A stretch of DNA of 64,000 nt from Neisseria meningitidis (GCA_923184405.1 OV299793.1:1368183-1432182); one strand, 5' to 3'; shown: positions 52,126-61,143, counted from the stretch's first letter. The notes: generated from the sequence alone by a model not told the origin. Numbers and translations are program-made.

Positions 52126-52133
52126 GAGGGGCA

Positions 52134-52268
52134 ATGAGTGCATTTCAGCTAATATGGCTAGTGCCAAAATTCAATCAGTGGCAAATAGAAAAATCAAGAA
52201 GAACATTGGCAACAATAGAAGGTGATAAGATAAGAGGCCAATACAGCATTAAGACATTGAGCGGATGA
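52134..52268 (+). CDS. Short ORF after leader copy C
   Basis: MSAFQLIWLVPKFNQWQIEK and about 24 more residues, preceded by AGGAGGGGCA. No family recognised; may be an immunity fragment or chance frame in noisy sequence. Confidence 0.3.
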   Translation: MSAFQLIWLVPKFNQWQIEKSRRTLATIEGDKIRGQYSIKTLSG

Positions 52269-52544
52269 AGGAATTACTAGAAGCGAGACCGACAGCACGG
52301 CAAAGAAAGGCACAAATGATTTTCCTAATGCAGCTATTCGTGCAAAAGGATCTGCATGAAGTCAGGCATACCAGCGGCTCAATGAGAGAGCAAAGAAGTT
52401 CAACGAAATGCCTGAACTCACACTATATCATTAAGCAGCTGTATGCGGGGACCTAGTTACTAAAGATATTAAAACAGACTACCGCGACGTAATAGTGCCG
52501 TTTATTTTGCTTCACGCAATAGTGTAAACGCAGATTGCACAATG

Positions 52545-52900
52545 TGGCATATGATCGTTTCACAGGCAGGCAAATGCGCCAATGCAGTTGCTCAGATTGC
52601 ATCCAAGGAGATAGCTAGATTCAGGATGGCGGTAAGCGCCGGTATGGTCTTATGTCATTATTGGATTGAGATGGCAGGAAGATGTAAGGCTAAGCAGCAA
52701 TAGCGATTAGATGCGGCTAGTAAATCGAACATTGGGTCTAGGGCAAAATGGAGGTGGTGCATAATTGGTGCGATAGAAAAATCGATAACGGAGGAAGAGC
52801 ACTGATTAATGGTATGCGAGGTGTAGCAGTGGGGACTGTTGCTGGTGGCATAACTGGTTATGCAGGTTCTACGGGTAAGAACACTGACATTCGCCGTTAA
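52545..52900 (+). pseudogene. Bacteriocin-like precursor, copy D (leader remnant plus Gly-rich peptide)
   Basis: Leader traces at 52553-52610 (CAGGCAAATGCGCCAATGCA, GTTGCTCAGATTGCATCCAA). The 3' part is clean: GRALINGMRGVAVG, then GTVAGGITGYAGSTGKNTDI-RR, stop at 52898-52900. Repeated GxxxG/GG spacing and high Gly content resemble the helical pore-forming peptides of class II bacteriocins. Directly followed by the three-helix membrane gene, which fits an immunity protein. Confidence 0.5.
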
Positions 52901-52944
52901 ATAATAAATAAACCAACTTCCAGCCAAACCTGCTATCGGTTTGG

Positions 52945-53241
52945 TTGGAAGTGAAAGGAAATAAGGTAGTGTTTGCTGTTATTTTCTTTTCGACATTGGG
53001 CTGTATTTTAGCATGGATAAGAGATATTCCTAAAATAAAATCAAAAAAAATTTTGGCAAGATCCTTATATATTATAGGAATAATAAATGTAATAATCGGC
53101 TATGTATTAATTAAAAATATATTGGTTTCTGTTTCGGATGGAGGTGGAATAAAATATGTTGCAATATATTTATCAAATCTTTTTTTTTGGACAGTATTGA
53201 TGTATGTTCTTGTGAAAAGATTATCTAAAAAGCCAAGCTGA
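52945..53241 (+). CDS. Small three-helix membrane protein, candidate immunity protein
   Basis: 98 residues, intact, AT-rich (unlike the GC-richer chromosome around it). Three hydrophobic helices: KVVFAVIFFSTLGCILAWI (8-26), SLYIIGIINVIIGYVLIKNI (39-58) and YVAIYLSNLFFWTVLMYVLV (72-91). The start could be TTG 52945 or GTG 52951. Placed directly after the bacteriocin-like peptide in both copies of the cassette. Immunity proteins to pore-forming bacteriocins are often small multi-helix membrane proteins. Role inferred from context; no homologue recognised. Confidence 0.55.
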   Translation: MEVKGNKVVFAVIFFSTLGCILAWIRDIPKIKSKKILARSLYIIGIINVIIGYVLIKNILVSVSDGGGIKYVAIYLSNLFFWTVLMYVLVKRLSKKPS

Positions 53242-53403
53242 AACCCAGTACACAACTCATCAATAAAAATCCCTTTTGCACGGAACAATGACAATATTCA
53301 AATTGCTGGATTTGCAATCTGATTTACCTATTGAAATTGGGTGTGCAACATACGTTCTAAACAGGGCTTTGATTTTCCAACCTTGTAATCCAAAGGAGTT
53401 ATT

Positions 53404-53967
53404 ATGAAAAAACAAATTACCGCAGCCGTAATGATGCTGTCTATGATTGCCCCCACAATGGCAAACAGCATGGACAATCAGATATTTGAAAACCAAGTAT
53501 TCCATACGCGGGCAGATGCGCCGATGCAGTTGGCGGAACTTTCTCAAAAGGAGATGAAAGAGACTGAGAGGGCGTTTCTTCCATTGGCTATCTTGGGTGA
53601 TGCTGCCATTGGTATGTGGACACAGCATGGTTTAGTTATGCAACGACAGGCAGACCAGCTTCTGTTAGAGATGTTGCTATTGCTGGAGGATTAGGCGCAA
53701 TTCCTGGTGGTGTAGGCGCCGCAGGAAAGGTTGTTTCCTTTGCTAAATATGGACGTGAGATTAAAATCGGCAATAATATGCGGATAGCCCCTTTCGGTAA
53801 TAGAACAGGTCATCCTATTGGAAAATTTCCCCATTATCATCGTCGAGTTACGGATAATACGGGCAAGACTTTGCCTGGACAGGGAATTGGTCGTCATCGC
53901 CCTTGGGAATCAAAATCTACGGACAGATCATGGAAAACCGCTTTAACTCCTCCTTTTTCTATTTGAA
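53404..53967 (+). CDS. Leader-bearing polymorphic toxin-like protein, copy E (frameshifted once)
   Basis: About 185 residues. AAAGGAG ribosome site, MKKQITAAVMMLSMIAPTMA signal-like start, then HTRADAPMQLAELSQKEMKE-TERAFLPLAILG (double-glycine-type leader, GA/GG expected where RA is read). A hydrophobic segment, a frame change near 53635, then SYATTGRPASVRDVAIAGGL and GAIPGGVGAAGKVVSFAKYG, and a C-terminal domain with FGNRTGHPIGKFPHYHRRV and PGQGIGRHRPWESK. The His-rich GHP...PHYHRR...GIGRHRPW ending is typical of toxin modules carried at the ends of CdiA/Rhs-type proteins. An overlapping gene starts at 53929. Confidence 0.65.
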
Positions 53968-54340
53968 GATGTGTCTTTGGATATATTTCAAGGATTGTCG
54001 GAATTGGAAAGAAAATAGAGCCGCAGGATTTGATGGATGATGTTTACCGTGCTTTTGATTCGGTTGGAAATATTCTGAATTTCCGTATAGTAGAAAAAAG
54101 AGCAAAAAGGGTTTTAGGTAAGTACCAAAATCAAAACAGTTGTATTTGATTCGGCAGATATGTCTTCTGATGATCTTTTTCTGAAATGCTTACAGTCTTC
54201 ATATAAGGCTTATTTTGAAACTGAACCTGCAGGTTTAGATAAACGGCAGCTGATGAAAACGTTAATTCAAAAATGCGGATTCAGTTGTTGACGAAAAAAT
54301 GGATTCTGAACTAACAGAAACTGATTTCGACCATGTATGA
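53929..54340 (+). CDS. Candidate immunity gene overlapping the toxin end, frameshifted
   Basis: ATG at 53929 inside the toxin 3' end (MENRFNSSFFY), then after slips FEDVSLDIFQGLSELERK, IEPQDLMDDVYRAFDSVGNI-LNFRIVEKRAKRVLGKYQ, VVFDSADMSSDDLFLKCLQS and SVVDEKMDSELTETDFDHV, stop at 54338-54340. About 135 residues, acidic and AT-rich. Immediate overlap with a toxin gene is the usual place of the cognate immunity gene. Indels near 53955, 54015, 54120 and 54275. Confidence 0.5.
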
Positions 54341-54347
54341 GGTAAAA

Positions 54348-54750
54348 ATGTCTTTCGGCTATTTGATTGCAACATCGCAACCTTGCGAATTGTTGACAAA
54401 ATCTCGAGGTGAAACTTTTCTTTAATTATGGATAAGATGGATTTATTTCAGATTTTGTGAAGGAAATATTTATACAATAAGGAAGAATGAAACTGAATCT
54501 TGTCTTACAGAAAGAGGAGGCAAATGGTTGAAACATATTTATGAATTTAATCGGGAAGTTTTATTTTTTCTTATGTGCTTCTAAAAAGAGAGAAAGCGAA
54601 GAGAATTTTGCAGAAATTGTTTTAAAATCAATAAAAAATAATAAAATTTTGACAGTTAAGGTACGGTCAGGCTTGCATTTTGACTTAAGAAATATTTATC
54701 GTATTGAGATGTATATAATGAAATTGATATGTGCCGATGCCTCGCCAGGT
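54348..54750 (+). CDS. Second AT-rich immunity-like gene, frameshifted
   Basis: MSFGYLIATSQPCELLTKSR, then after slips EGNIYTIRKNETESCLTERG, KHIYEFNREVLFFLCAS and KKRESEENFAEIVLKSIKNN, KILTVKVRSGLHFDLRNIYR. About 130 residues. It starts 7 bp after the previous stop. No family recognised; AT content and position in the cassette array suggest immunity. The join at 54540-54590 is uncertain and two genes are possible. Confidence 0.4.
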
Positions 54751-54789
54751 ATAGACAAAGATCATGATAACCTTCTGAAGCAACATGGT

Positions 54790-55102
54790 CTGCACAATAT
54801 CGGGATATGGAAATTTCAGTACGGAATTTTTGGAATTTGGAGCCGACAGGGGCGGAAGTCTATATCAACGGAAGGCGGGTTTATCATAACGAAGCCGAAA
54901 TGGCGTCTGCTTCTTTGCGTTAGCTAATGGGGGAATACCTGGAATTTGAAGAAAGCGGTACGAAAATTACCGTTGAAATCGGCAGCGCGTGGCATTTTAA
55001 TGAAACTATAAGAAATATTAATACACATTTAAGAGGTACGAAACTTCCAGGTTCTAACTGGAGAGTTCAAGATAAGGGGCATTTTCATCTTTGGAAAAGA
55101 TA
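54790..55102 (+). pseudogene. Mosaic: immunity-like N-terminal part joined to an orphan toxin tail
   Basis: One frame, broken by a stop at 54925-54927, reads ISVRNFWNLEPTGAEVYING, RRVYHNEAEMASASLR*LMG, EYLEFEESGTKITVEIGSAW and HF. It then runs into a different composition: NETIRNINTHLRGTKLPGSN-WRVQDKGHFHLWKR, stop about 55102. The second part looks like the last 34 residues of a toxin domain; the first part (GEYLEFEE.GTKI..EI.SAWHF) recurs at 55692. This looks like a recombination junction between cassettes. Confidence 0.45.
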
Positions 55103-55399
55103 ATAGATTCTAAGGTAAGGGAGACTAATTTTAATCAGGCATGGCGTGTTATACGCGCCATGCAAATAGATAATATATCCGATGAACAGGTTGTGATTGT
55201 CAGAATGTCTTGTTATCTTAAGAAAGATGAAATTTTTAAGAATATAGAAAGATATGGATATCAGTCATCAGATATTAAGAAAATTAGTCCTCCTTTTCCA
55301 TTAAATATTTTACCTGTTCCCAAACCTTATTATTTTTATCTTTATGATACCCATTTGAATCAAATTTATGATTTGGCTTGGTCATGTAATGATTTTTAA
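55091..55399 (+). CDS. AT-rich immunity-like protein
   Basis: About 102 residues, intact; the start is TTG 55091 or a downstream Met. IIDSKVRETNFNQAWRVIRA-MQ, SDEQVVIVRMSCYLKKDEIF, IERYGYQSSDIKKISPPFPL. Overlaps the orphan toxin tail and the next gene (TAATG at 55397-55401). No recognised family; placed as the immunity partner of the orphan toxin tail just before it. Confidence 0.5.
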   Translation: MEKIIDSKVRETNFNQAWRVIRAMQIDNISDEQVVIVRMSCYLKKDEIFKNIERYGYQSSDIKKISPPFPLNILPVPKPYYFYLYDTHLNQIYDLAWSCNDF

Positions 55400-55626
55400 T
55401 GTTTGAAATATTTATTTTGGATAGGGAAAGCATCAAATATATAGATAAAGATAAACTTTTTAAATCTGGAGAAACACTATATTCGAATTTTAAATCTATT
55501 AAAAATCAATGCAAAAATTATTTTTTTTGTGGTTTTGATTTTGATGCCCCTTACTTTAAAAGCGGTGTGAGTCAGGTGGCAGATTATAATTTTGTTCCTG
55601 ATGCATTTTCTTTATTCTTTATTTAA
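55399..55626 (+). CDS. AT-rich small protein, immunity-like
   Basis: 75 residues, intact: MFEIFILDRESIKYIDKDKL, FKSGETLYSNFKSIKNQCKN, YFFCGFDFDAPYFKSGV. The start overlaps the upstream stop by one base. Low GC like its neighbours. Function unknown. Confidence 0.45.
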   Translation: MFEIFILDRESIKYIDKDKLFKSGETLYSNFKSIKNQCKNYFFCGFDFDAPYFKSGVSQVADYNFVPDAFSLFFI

Positions 55627-55691
55627 TCAAATTATTTGAATAAGCGTAGGGTGGGCACTTGCTGCCCACGCGTTCTGTTTCAAGTTTATTA

Positions 55692-55793
55692 TTGGGTGAA
55701 TATTTGGAATTTGAAGAAAACGGTACAAAGATTGCTGCGGAAATCGACAGTGCATGGCATTTTTGGGCGCGGCTTGTCGGATTTCAATAAATG
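55692..55793 (+). pseudogene. Orphan immunity fragment
   Basis: LLGEYLEFEENGTKIAAEID and SAWHFWARLVGFQ, stop near 55791: a second copy of the segment at 54926-54995 but with its natural C terminus. Marks an earlier cassette end. Confidence 0.5.
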
Positions 55794-55862
55794 GAAAGTA
55801 TTATGCGGGTAATCGGATTGTTTGGTTTGCCAAAAAAGCCGAAAGCTAGAATAATTTGACAA

Positions 55863-55892
55863 GGGCAGCCTGAAAGATTTTCAGGCTGCCCT
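55863..55892 (+). terminator. Terminator after the cassette array
   Basis: GGGCAGCCTGAAA-GAT-TTTCAGGCTGCCC followed by TTTAT: a 13-bp perfect stem. Confidence 0.8.
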
Positions 55893-55905
55893 TTATGTGG
55901 ACAAT

Positions 55906-56561
55906 ATGATGAAGTTCAAATATGTTTTTCTGTTGGCGTGTGTTGTCGTTTCTTTATCTTATCGTCTGAATGCTGCACCGATGTTTAACGATAATCCTGT
56001 TGTTTACGGAAAAATCAAAGTGCAGAGTTGGAAAGCGCGGCAGGATTTCAATATTGTAAAGCAGGATTTGGATTTTTCCTGCGGGGCGGCTTCGGTGGCG
56101 ACGCTTTTGAACAATTTTTACAGGCAAACGCTGACGGAAGAAGAAGTGTTGAAAAAGCTGGATAAGGAGCAGATGCGCGCGTCGTTTGAGGATATGCGGC
56201 GCATTATGCCAGATTTGGGTTTTGAAGCGAAAGGCTATGCCCTGTCTTTCGAGCAGCTCGCGCAGTTGAAAATCCCCGTCATCGTGTATCTGAAATACCG
56301 TAAGGATGATCATTTCTCGGTATTGCGCGGTATAGACGGCAATACGGTTTTGCTTGCCGACCCGTCGCTGGGTCATGTTTCGATGAGCAGGGCGCAGTTT
56401 TTGGATGCTTGGCAAACCCGTGAGGGAAATTTGGCAAGTAAGATTTTGGCGGTCGTGCCGAAAAAGCCGAGACAATTTCAAATAAATTGTTTTTCACACA
56501 TCATCCCAAGCGGCAGACAGAGTTTGCAGTCCGACAAATCAGGCAAGCACGTGCAGAGTAA
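55906..56561 (+). CDS. Stand-alone exported C39-type peptidase
   Basis: About 218 residues. Signal peptide MMKFKYVFLLACVVVSLSYR-LNA, so it should act in the periplasm. The C39 peptidase fold is clear: QDLDFSCGAASVATLLNNFY with catalytic Cys after the oxyanion Gln, TEEEVLKKLDKEQMRASFED, DMRRIMPDLGFEAKGYALSF, VIVYLKYRKDDHFSVLRGID with catalytic His, and VLLADPSLGHVSMSRAQF with the Asp. Unlike bacteriocin exporters (PCAT) it has no ABC or membrane domain. C39 enzymes cut after double-glycine leaders, which occur just upstream. Frame slips near 56460; the repaired end is ETISNKLFFTHHPKRQTEFA... at 56561. Start ATG 55906 or 55909. Confidence 0.85.
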
Positions 56562-56566
56562 GTCAA

Positions 56567-56596
56567 ATGCCGTCTGAAAACTGTTTCAGACGGCAT
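56567..56596. terminator. Inverted uptake-sequence terminator
   Basis: ATGCCGTCTGAAAAC / GTTTCAGACGGCAT, following the C39 peptidase gene. Confidence 0.85.
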
Positions 56597-56686
56597 TTTA
56601 CCAATCCACAAACCACCCCCAACCTCACAAACCCTTAAAAATCCGCTATAATCGCCCGCAATTTGATTTAAGCATTCCTACTTGAA

Positions 56687-57980
56687 ATGGCACAAAAAAT
56701 CCAATCCGTCAAAGGCATGAACGACCTTCTGCCTGTCGAGCAAAAAGATTTCAAACTGACGGCTGCGTTTTGGCAGGCGTTTGAGGATACGCTAAACCGC
56801 TGGACGCGCGCTTACGGCTATCAGCAAATCCGTACGCCGATTGTCGAGCAAACAGGTTTGTTTGTCCGCTCCATCGGCGAGGAAACCGATGTGGTCGGCA
56901 AGGAAATGTACACCTTTTCCGATTCAAACGATTCTTTGAGTTTGAGCCTGCGTCGCGGAAGAGTACGGCTTCTTGTCTGCGTGCGGTGGTCGAACACAAC
57001 CTTCTGTACAACAGCCCGCAAAAGCTGGTATATGAGGCCGATGTTCCGCCGCGAGCGTCCGCAAAAAGGCCGTTATCGTCAATTCCATCAGGTCGGTATC
57101 GAGGCTTTGGGTTTTGAAGGGACGGATATCGATGCGGAAATCATCGCGATGTCTGCCGACTTGTGGGAAAAATTGGGTATCCGCAAATACCTGACTTTGG
57201 AAATCAACAGCTTAGGCAACCGTGAGGAGCGAGCGGCACACCGTGCGGCGTTGGTTGAATATTTGACACGCTATGAAGATAAATTGGACGAAGACGGCAA
57301 ACGCCGTCTGAAAACCAATCCTTTGCGTGTTTTAGATACGAAAAACCCTGATTTGCAGGAAATCTGCAACGCCGCGCCGCGTTTGGTGGATTATTTGGGC
57401 GAGGCTTCGCAAAGCCACTATGCCGCTTCAAGGCGATGTTGGACGGTTTGGGTATCCAATATATTGAAAATCCGCGCTTGGTTCGCGGTTTGGATTATTA
57501 CAATCAGACGGTTTTTGAGTGGACGACCGACAAACTCAGCGCGCAGGCAACTGTGTGCGGCGGCGGCCGTTACGATGGTTTGATTGAGGAACTTGGCGGC
57601 AAACCTGCGCCGTCCATCGGCTTTGCGATGGGCATCGAACAGCTGCTGCTTTTGGTGAGCGAATACGGCTCGCTGGAAGTGAACGCTGCGCCTGATGTCT
57701 ATGCAATGCACCAAGGCGAAAGGCGGACTTGCAGGTGATGAAATACGCGCAAGCCTTGCGCGCGCAAGGTTTCAATGTAATGCAGCATTCCGGCTATCAA
57801 AGCCTGAAAGCGCAAATGAAAAAAGCCGACAACAGCGGCGCGCGCTTTGCCCTGATTGTCGCGCAAGACGAACTGGCGAACGGTACGGTTACGCTCAAAG
57901 ACATGAACGGCGCACACGGTCAGCAAACTGTCGCCGCCGAGGATTTAACCCATACTTTACAACAATGGAAGAACGCATAA
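56687..57980 (+). CDS. hisS: Histidyl-tRNA synthetase, frameshifted
   Basis: About 431 residues. Class II synthetase charging tRNA-His. [40 protein letters not shown]; motif 2 [20 protein letters not shown]; histidine motifs [17 protein letters not shown] and [20 protein letters not shown]; motif 3 [16 protein letters not shown]-terminal anticodon domain ([20 protein letters not shown]). Frames change near 56955, 57420 and 57720. The next gene starts directly at 57981. Confidence 0.95.
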
Positions 57981-58608
57981 ATGGCAGCCCATCTCGAAGA
58001 ACAACAAGAGTTAGACAACTTTAAATATTTTTGGAAAACCACGGGCAAATGGCTGTTTGCCCTGCTGATTTTGGCAGCACTCGGCTACTTGGGATACACG
58101 GTTTACCAAAACCGTGCGGCTTCCCAAAATCAGGAAGCGGCGGCGGTGCTGGCAAACATCGTGGAAAAGGCGCAAAACAAAGCCCCGCAAAGCGAAATTA
58201 ATGCCGAATTGACCAAACTCCAACAAAGCTACCCGCATTCTATTTCCGCCGCCCATGCCACGCTGATGGCGGCGGCAACCGAACTTGACGCGCAGCGTTA
58301 CGATGTTGCCGAAGGCCATTTGAAATGGGTGTTGTCCAACCAAAAAGACAGCCTGATTCAAGCGTTGGCGGCGCAGCGTCCGGGCCTTGCGTTGTTGCAA
58401 CAAAAAAATACGATGCCGCGCTTGCCGCGCTCGACACGCCGGTTGAAGCGGACTTCTCCCCCCTGCTGATGGAAACCAAAGGCGATGTCTATGCCGCACA
58501 GGGAAAAAGCCAGGAAGCCTTAAAAACTACGGTCAGGCTTTAGAAAAAATGCCTCAAGATTCTGTCGGTCGTGAATTGGTTCAAATGAAACTCGATTCGC
58601 TGAAATAA
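57981..58608 (+). CDS. YfgM-like SecYEG-associated membrane protein, frameshifted
   Basis: About 208 residues. [20 protein letters not shown], one membrane helix [20 protein letters not shown], then periplasmic TPR-like repeats ([80 protein letters not shown]). This is the plan of YfgM, the ancillary SecYEG subunit usually encoded between hisS and bamB-der. The bamB gene is not seen here. Indels near 58400 and 58530. Stop 58606-58608. Confidence 0.85.
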
Positions 58609-58645
58609 ATGCCGTCTGAAATGCCACCCTCTCTTCAGACGGCAT
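58609..58645. terminator. Inverted uptake-sequence terminator
   Basis: ATGCCGTCTGAA / TTCAGACGGCAT directly after the YfgM-like stop. Confidence 0.85.
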
Positions 58646-58756
58646 TTCAGACAACACTATCCTACGGCAATTCCCGTAAACCATCTGCCGTGTCCCAACG
58701 GACACCTGCTTGTGTTCAGTTCTCCCGAACGGCACTTGACACAGAAAGACCCAATC

Positions 58757-60210
58757 ATGAAACCAACCATCGCGCTTGTCGGCCGCCCCAACGTCGGCAA
58801 ATCTACTTTATTCAACCGTTTGACGCGCACCAAAGACGCGCTCGTACACGACCTGCCCGGTCTGACGCGCGACCGCCATTACGGACACGGCAAAGTCGGC
58901 AGCAAACCTTATTTGGTCATCGATACCGGAGGTTTCGAGCCGATTATGGACAGCGGCATTTTGCACGAAATGGCAAAACAAACCTTGCAGGCTGTCGATG
59001 AAGCCGATGCTGTCGTATTTTTGGTGGACGGCCGCACCGGTCTGACCCTGCAAGACAAAATCATTGCCGACCGTTTGCGCCAAAGCCCGCGCCCTGTTTA
59101 TCCTGGCGGTAAACAAAGGCGAAGCGCGGCAACAGGGCCGTGCTTGCCGCCGAGTTCTACGAACTTGCTTTGGGCGACCCTTATGTTATTTCCAGTGCGC
59201 ACGGCGACGGCGTGTATTACCTGATTGAAGAAATTTTAGAAAACTTCCCTGAGCCGGAAGTCGAAGAAGCCGATGCAAAACATCCCGTTTTTGCCGTCAT
59301 CGGTCGTCCGAACGTCGGCAAATCCACGCTGGTAAACGCCATTCTCGGCGAAGAGCGCGTGATTGCCTTCGATATGGCCGGCACGACGCGCGACAGTATC
59401 CATATCGATTTCGAGCGCGAAGGCAAACCGTTTACCATCATCGATACCGCAGGTGTGCGCCGTCGCGGCAAAGTGGATGAAGCAGTGGAAAAATTCTCCG
59501 TTATCAAAGCGATGCAGGCGGTTGAAGCGGCAAACGTCGCTGTTTTGGTATTGACGCGCAGCAGGACATCGCCGACCAAGATGCGACGATTGCAGGTTTC
59601 GCTTTGAGGCAGGCCGTGCTTTGGTGGTGGCGGTCAATAAATGGGACGGCATCAGCGAAGAACGTCGCGAGCAAGTGAAACGCGATATCAACCGCAAACT
59701 GTATTTCCTCGATTTTGCCAAGTTCCACTTTATTTCCGCATTGAAAGAGCGCGGTATAGACGGTTTGTTTGACAGCATTCAGGCTGCCTACAACGCGGCG
59801 ATGATTAAGATGCCGACGCCGAAAATCACGCGCGTCCTGCAAAGCGCAATCGAGCGTCAGCAACCGCCGCGTGCCGGCTTGGCGCGTCCGAAATGCGTTA
59901 TGCCCACCAAGGCGGCATGAACCTCCCGTAATTGTGGTACACGGCAATTCGCTGCACGCGATTTCCGACAGCTATACGCGCTATCTGACCCAAACGTTCC
60001 GCAAAGCTTTCAACCTGCAAGGCACGCCGTTGCGGATTCAATACAATGTTTCAGAAAACCCGCATGAAAACGCCGACGACAAACCGAAGAAAAAACCGCT
60101 GCGCCGCGTCAGCCTGAGCAACCGTATTGAGAAACGCAAAGACCGCAAAGATGAGAAAACCGCTTCAAGAAGAAAACCAAAGTCAGTGTAAAAAACAATT
60201 CAGCAAATAA
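58757..60210 (+). CDS. der: Ribosome-assembly GTPase Der (EngA), frameshifted
   Basis: About 485 residues with two tandem GTPase domains. First: [38 protein letters not shown]. Second: [53 protein letters not shown] (NKxD). The C-terminal KH-like domain has [14 protein letters not shown] and [17 protein letters not shown]. Acts late in 50S assembly. Frame changes near 59090-59140, 59565, 59890 and 60165; the repaired end is ...[18 protein letters not shown] at 60208-60210 rather than the stop at 60189. Confidence 0.95.
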
Positions 60211-60240
60211 TTCCCGACATTTCAAACAACAGGAAACATT

Positions 60241-61143
60241 ATGTGGTTCAAGAAGATTAGTTTTTATCCGCTCAACAAAGAAAAGCTGCCTGAAGCGGAC
60301 AGTACTTGACCGACAAATTTGCTGAAGCTGAATTCACCCATTGCCAAGGCTTAGACTGGTTCAGCGAACAATTTCCCGCACCGGATTCATTATCTCCGGA
60401 ACTCCGTTTTCCCTGCCGACTTTACCTGCGCGTCGCACTGACTAAAGATGAAAAAGTCCTGCGTGCCGAGCGTCATCCGCGATATTTTGGAAGAGAAGGT
60501 AGCCGAAATCCAAAACAATGAAGCCCGCAATGTCGGTCGCAAAGCAAAACAAGAGCTTACAGAACAAACAACAGACGACCTCCTGCATCGAGCAATACAC
60601 GCAGCAGCCGCACAAAAGCTTTGCTTAACACCTGCAACGGATACATGATGTCAAAGCGCATCTAGCGCCAAAGCAGAAAGCATCTTGTCAAAGCCGAACG
60701 CAGAATTGGGCAATTTCGAAGCCTCAATGGCGAATACTAAGCAATCGACAGCTTCGAAGTATAAACGGCAGGATGTTACTATGGCATTTCGAAACCGGAA
60801 TTGACTTGGACAGCGATTGCGAACACAAAGGAACAAGCCATATAGATCCCGTCGACAAAATATCCAACAAGATTTAACCGCCGACGAAGTGGTTCAACAC
60901 GTCAAAAACGGTAAAACCGTAACGCCAGCTCGGTTTGGTTTGGCGCGAACAAATTGCCTTTATCCACACTCAAGACTTCACACTCAAGCGCATCCAATAC
61001 CTCGACGTATTGCAGGAAGAAGCCGAAAGCATCGGCGACGATGCCGCCAGTCTCGCCTTTGCCGTCGCAAATCCTGATGGCGGAATCCGTCAGCATCATG
61101 CTGGAAGCAGCTGGTTTCCTATTTGGGCGGCTGGCAAGATTGA
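60241..61143 (+). CDS. rdgC: Recombination-associated protein RdgC, heavily frameshifted
   Basis: About 299 residues. MWFKKISFYPLNKEKLPEAD, then KFAEAEFTHCQGLDWFSEQF, SVIRDILEEKVAEIQNNEAR, NVGRKAKQELTEQTTDDLL, LTADEVVQHVKNGKTV, QDFTLKRIQYLDVLQEEAES, ending LGGWQD at 61143. RdgC forms a ring around duplex DNA and limits RecA; in Neisseria it supports pilin antigenic variation. At least six indels, with 60640-60830 the worst. Confidence 0.85.

Noticed and set aside
49691..52900. Long minus-strand hydrophobic frames in the cassette region (for example 51639-51998)
   Set aside because: They arise from A-rich plus-strand noise (complement T-rich, Phe/Leu/Ser codons), lack start sites, and conflict with the readable leader copies.
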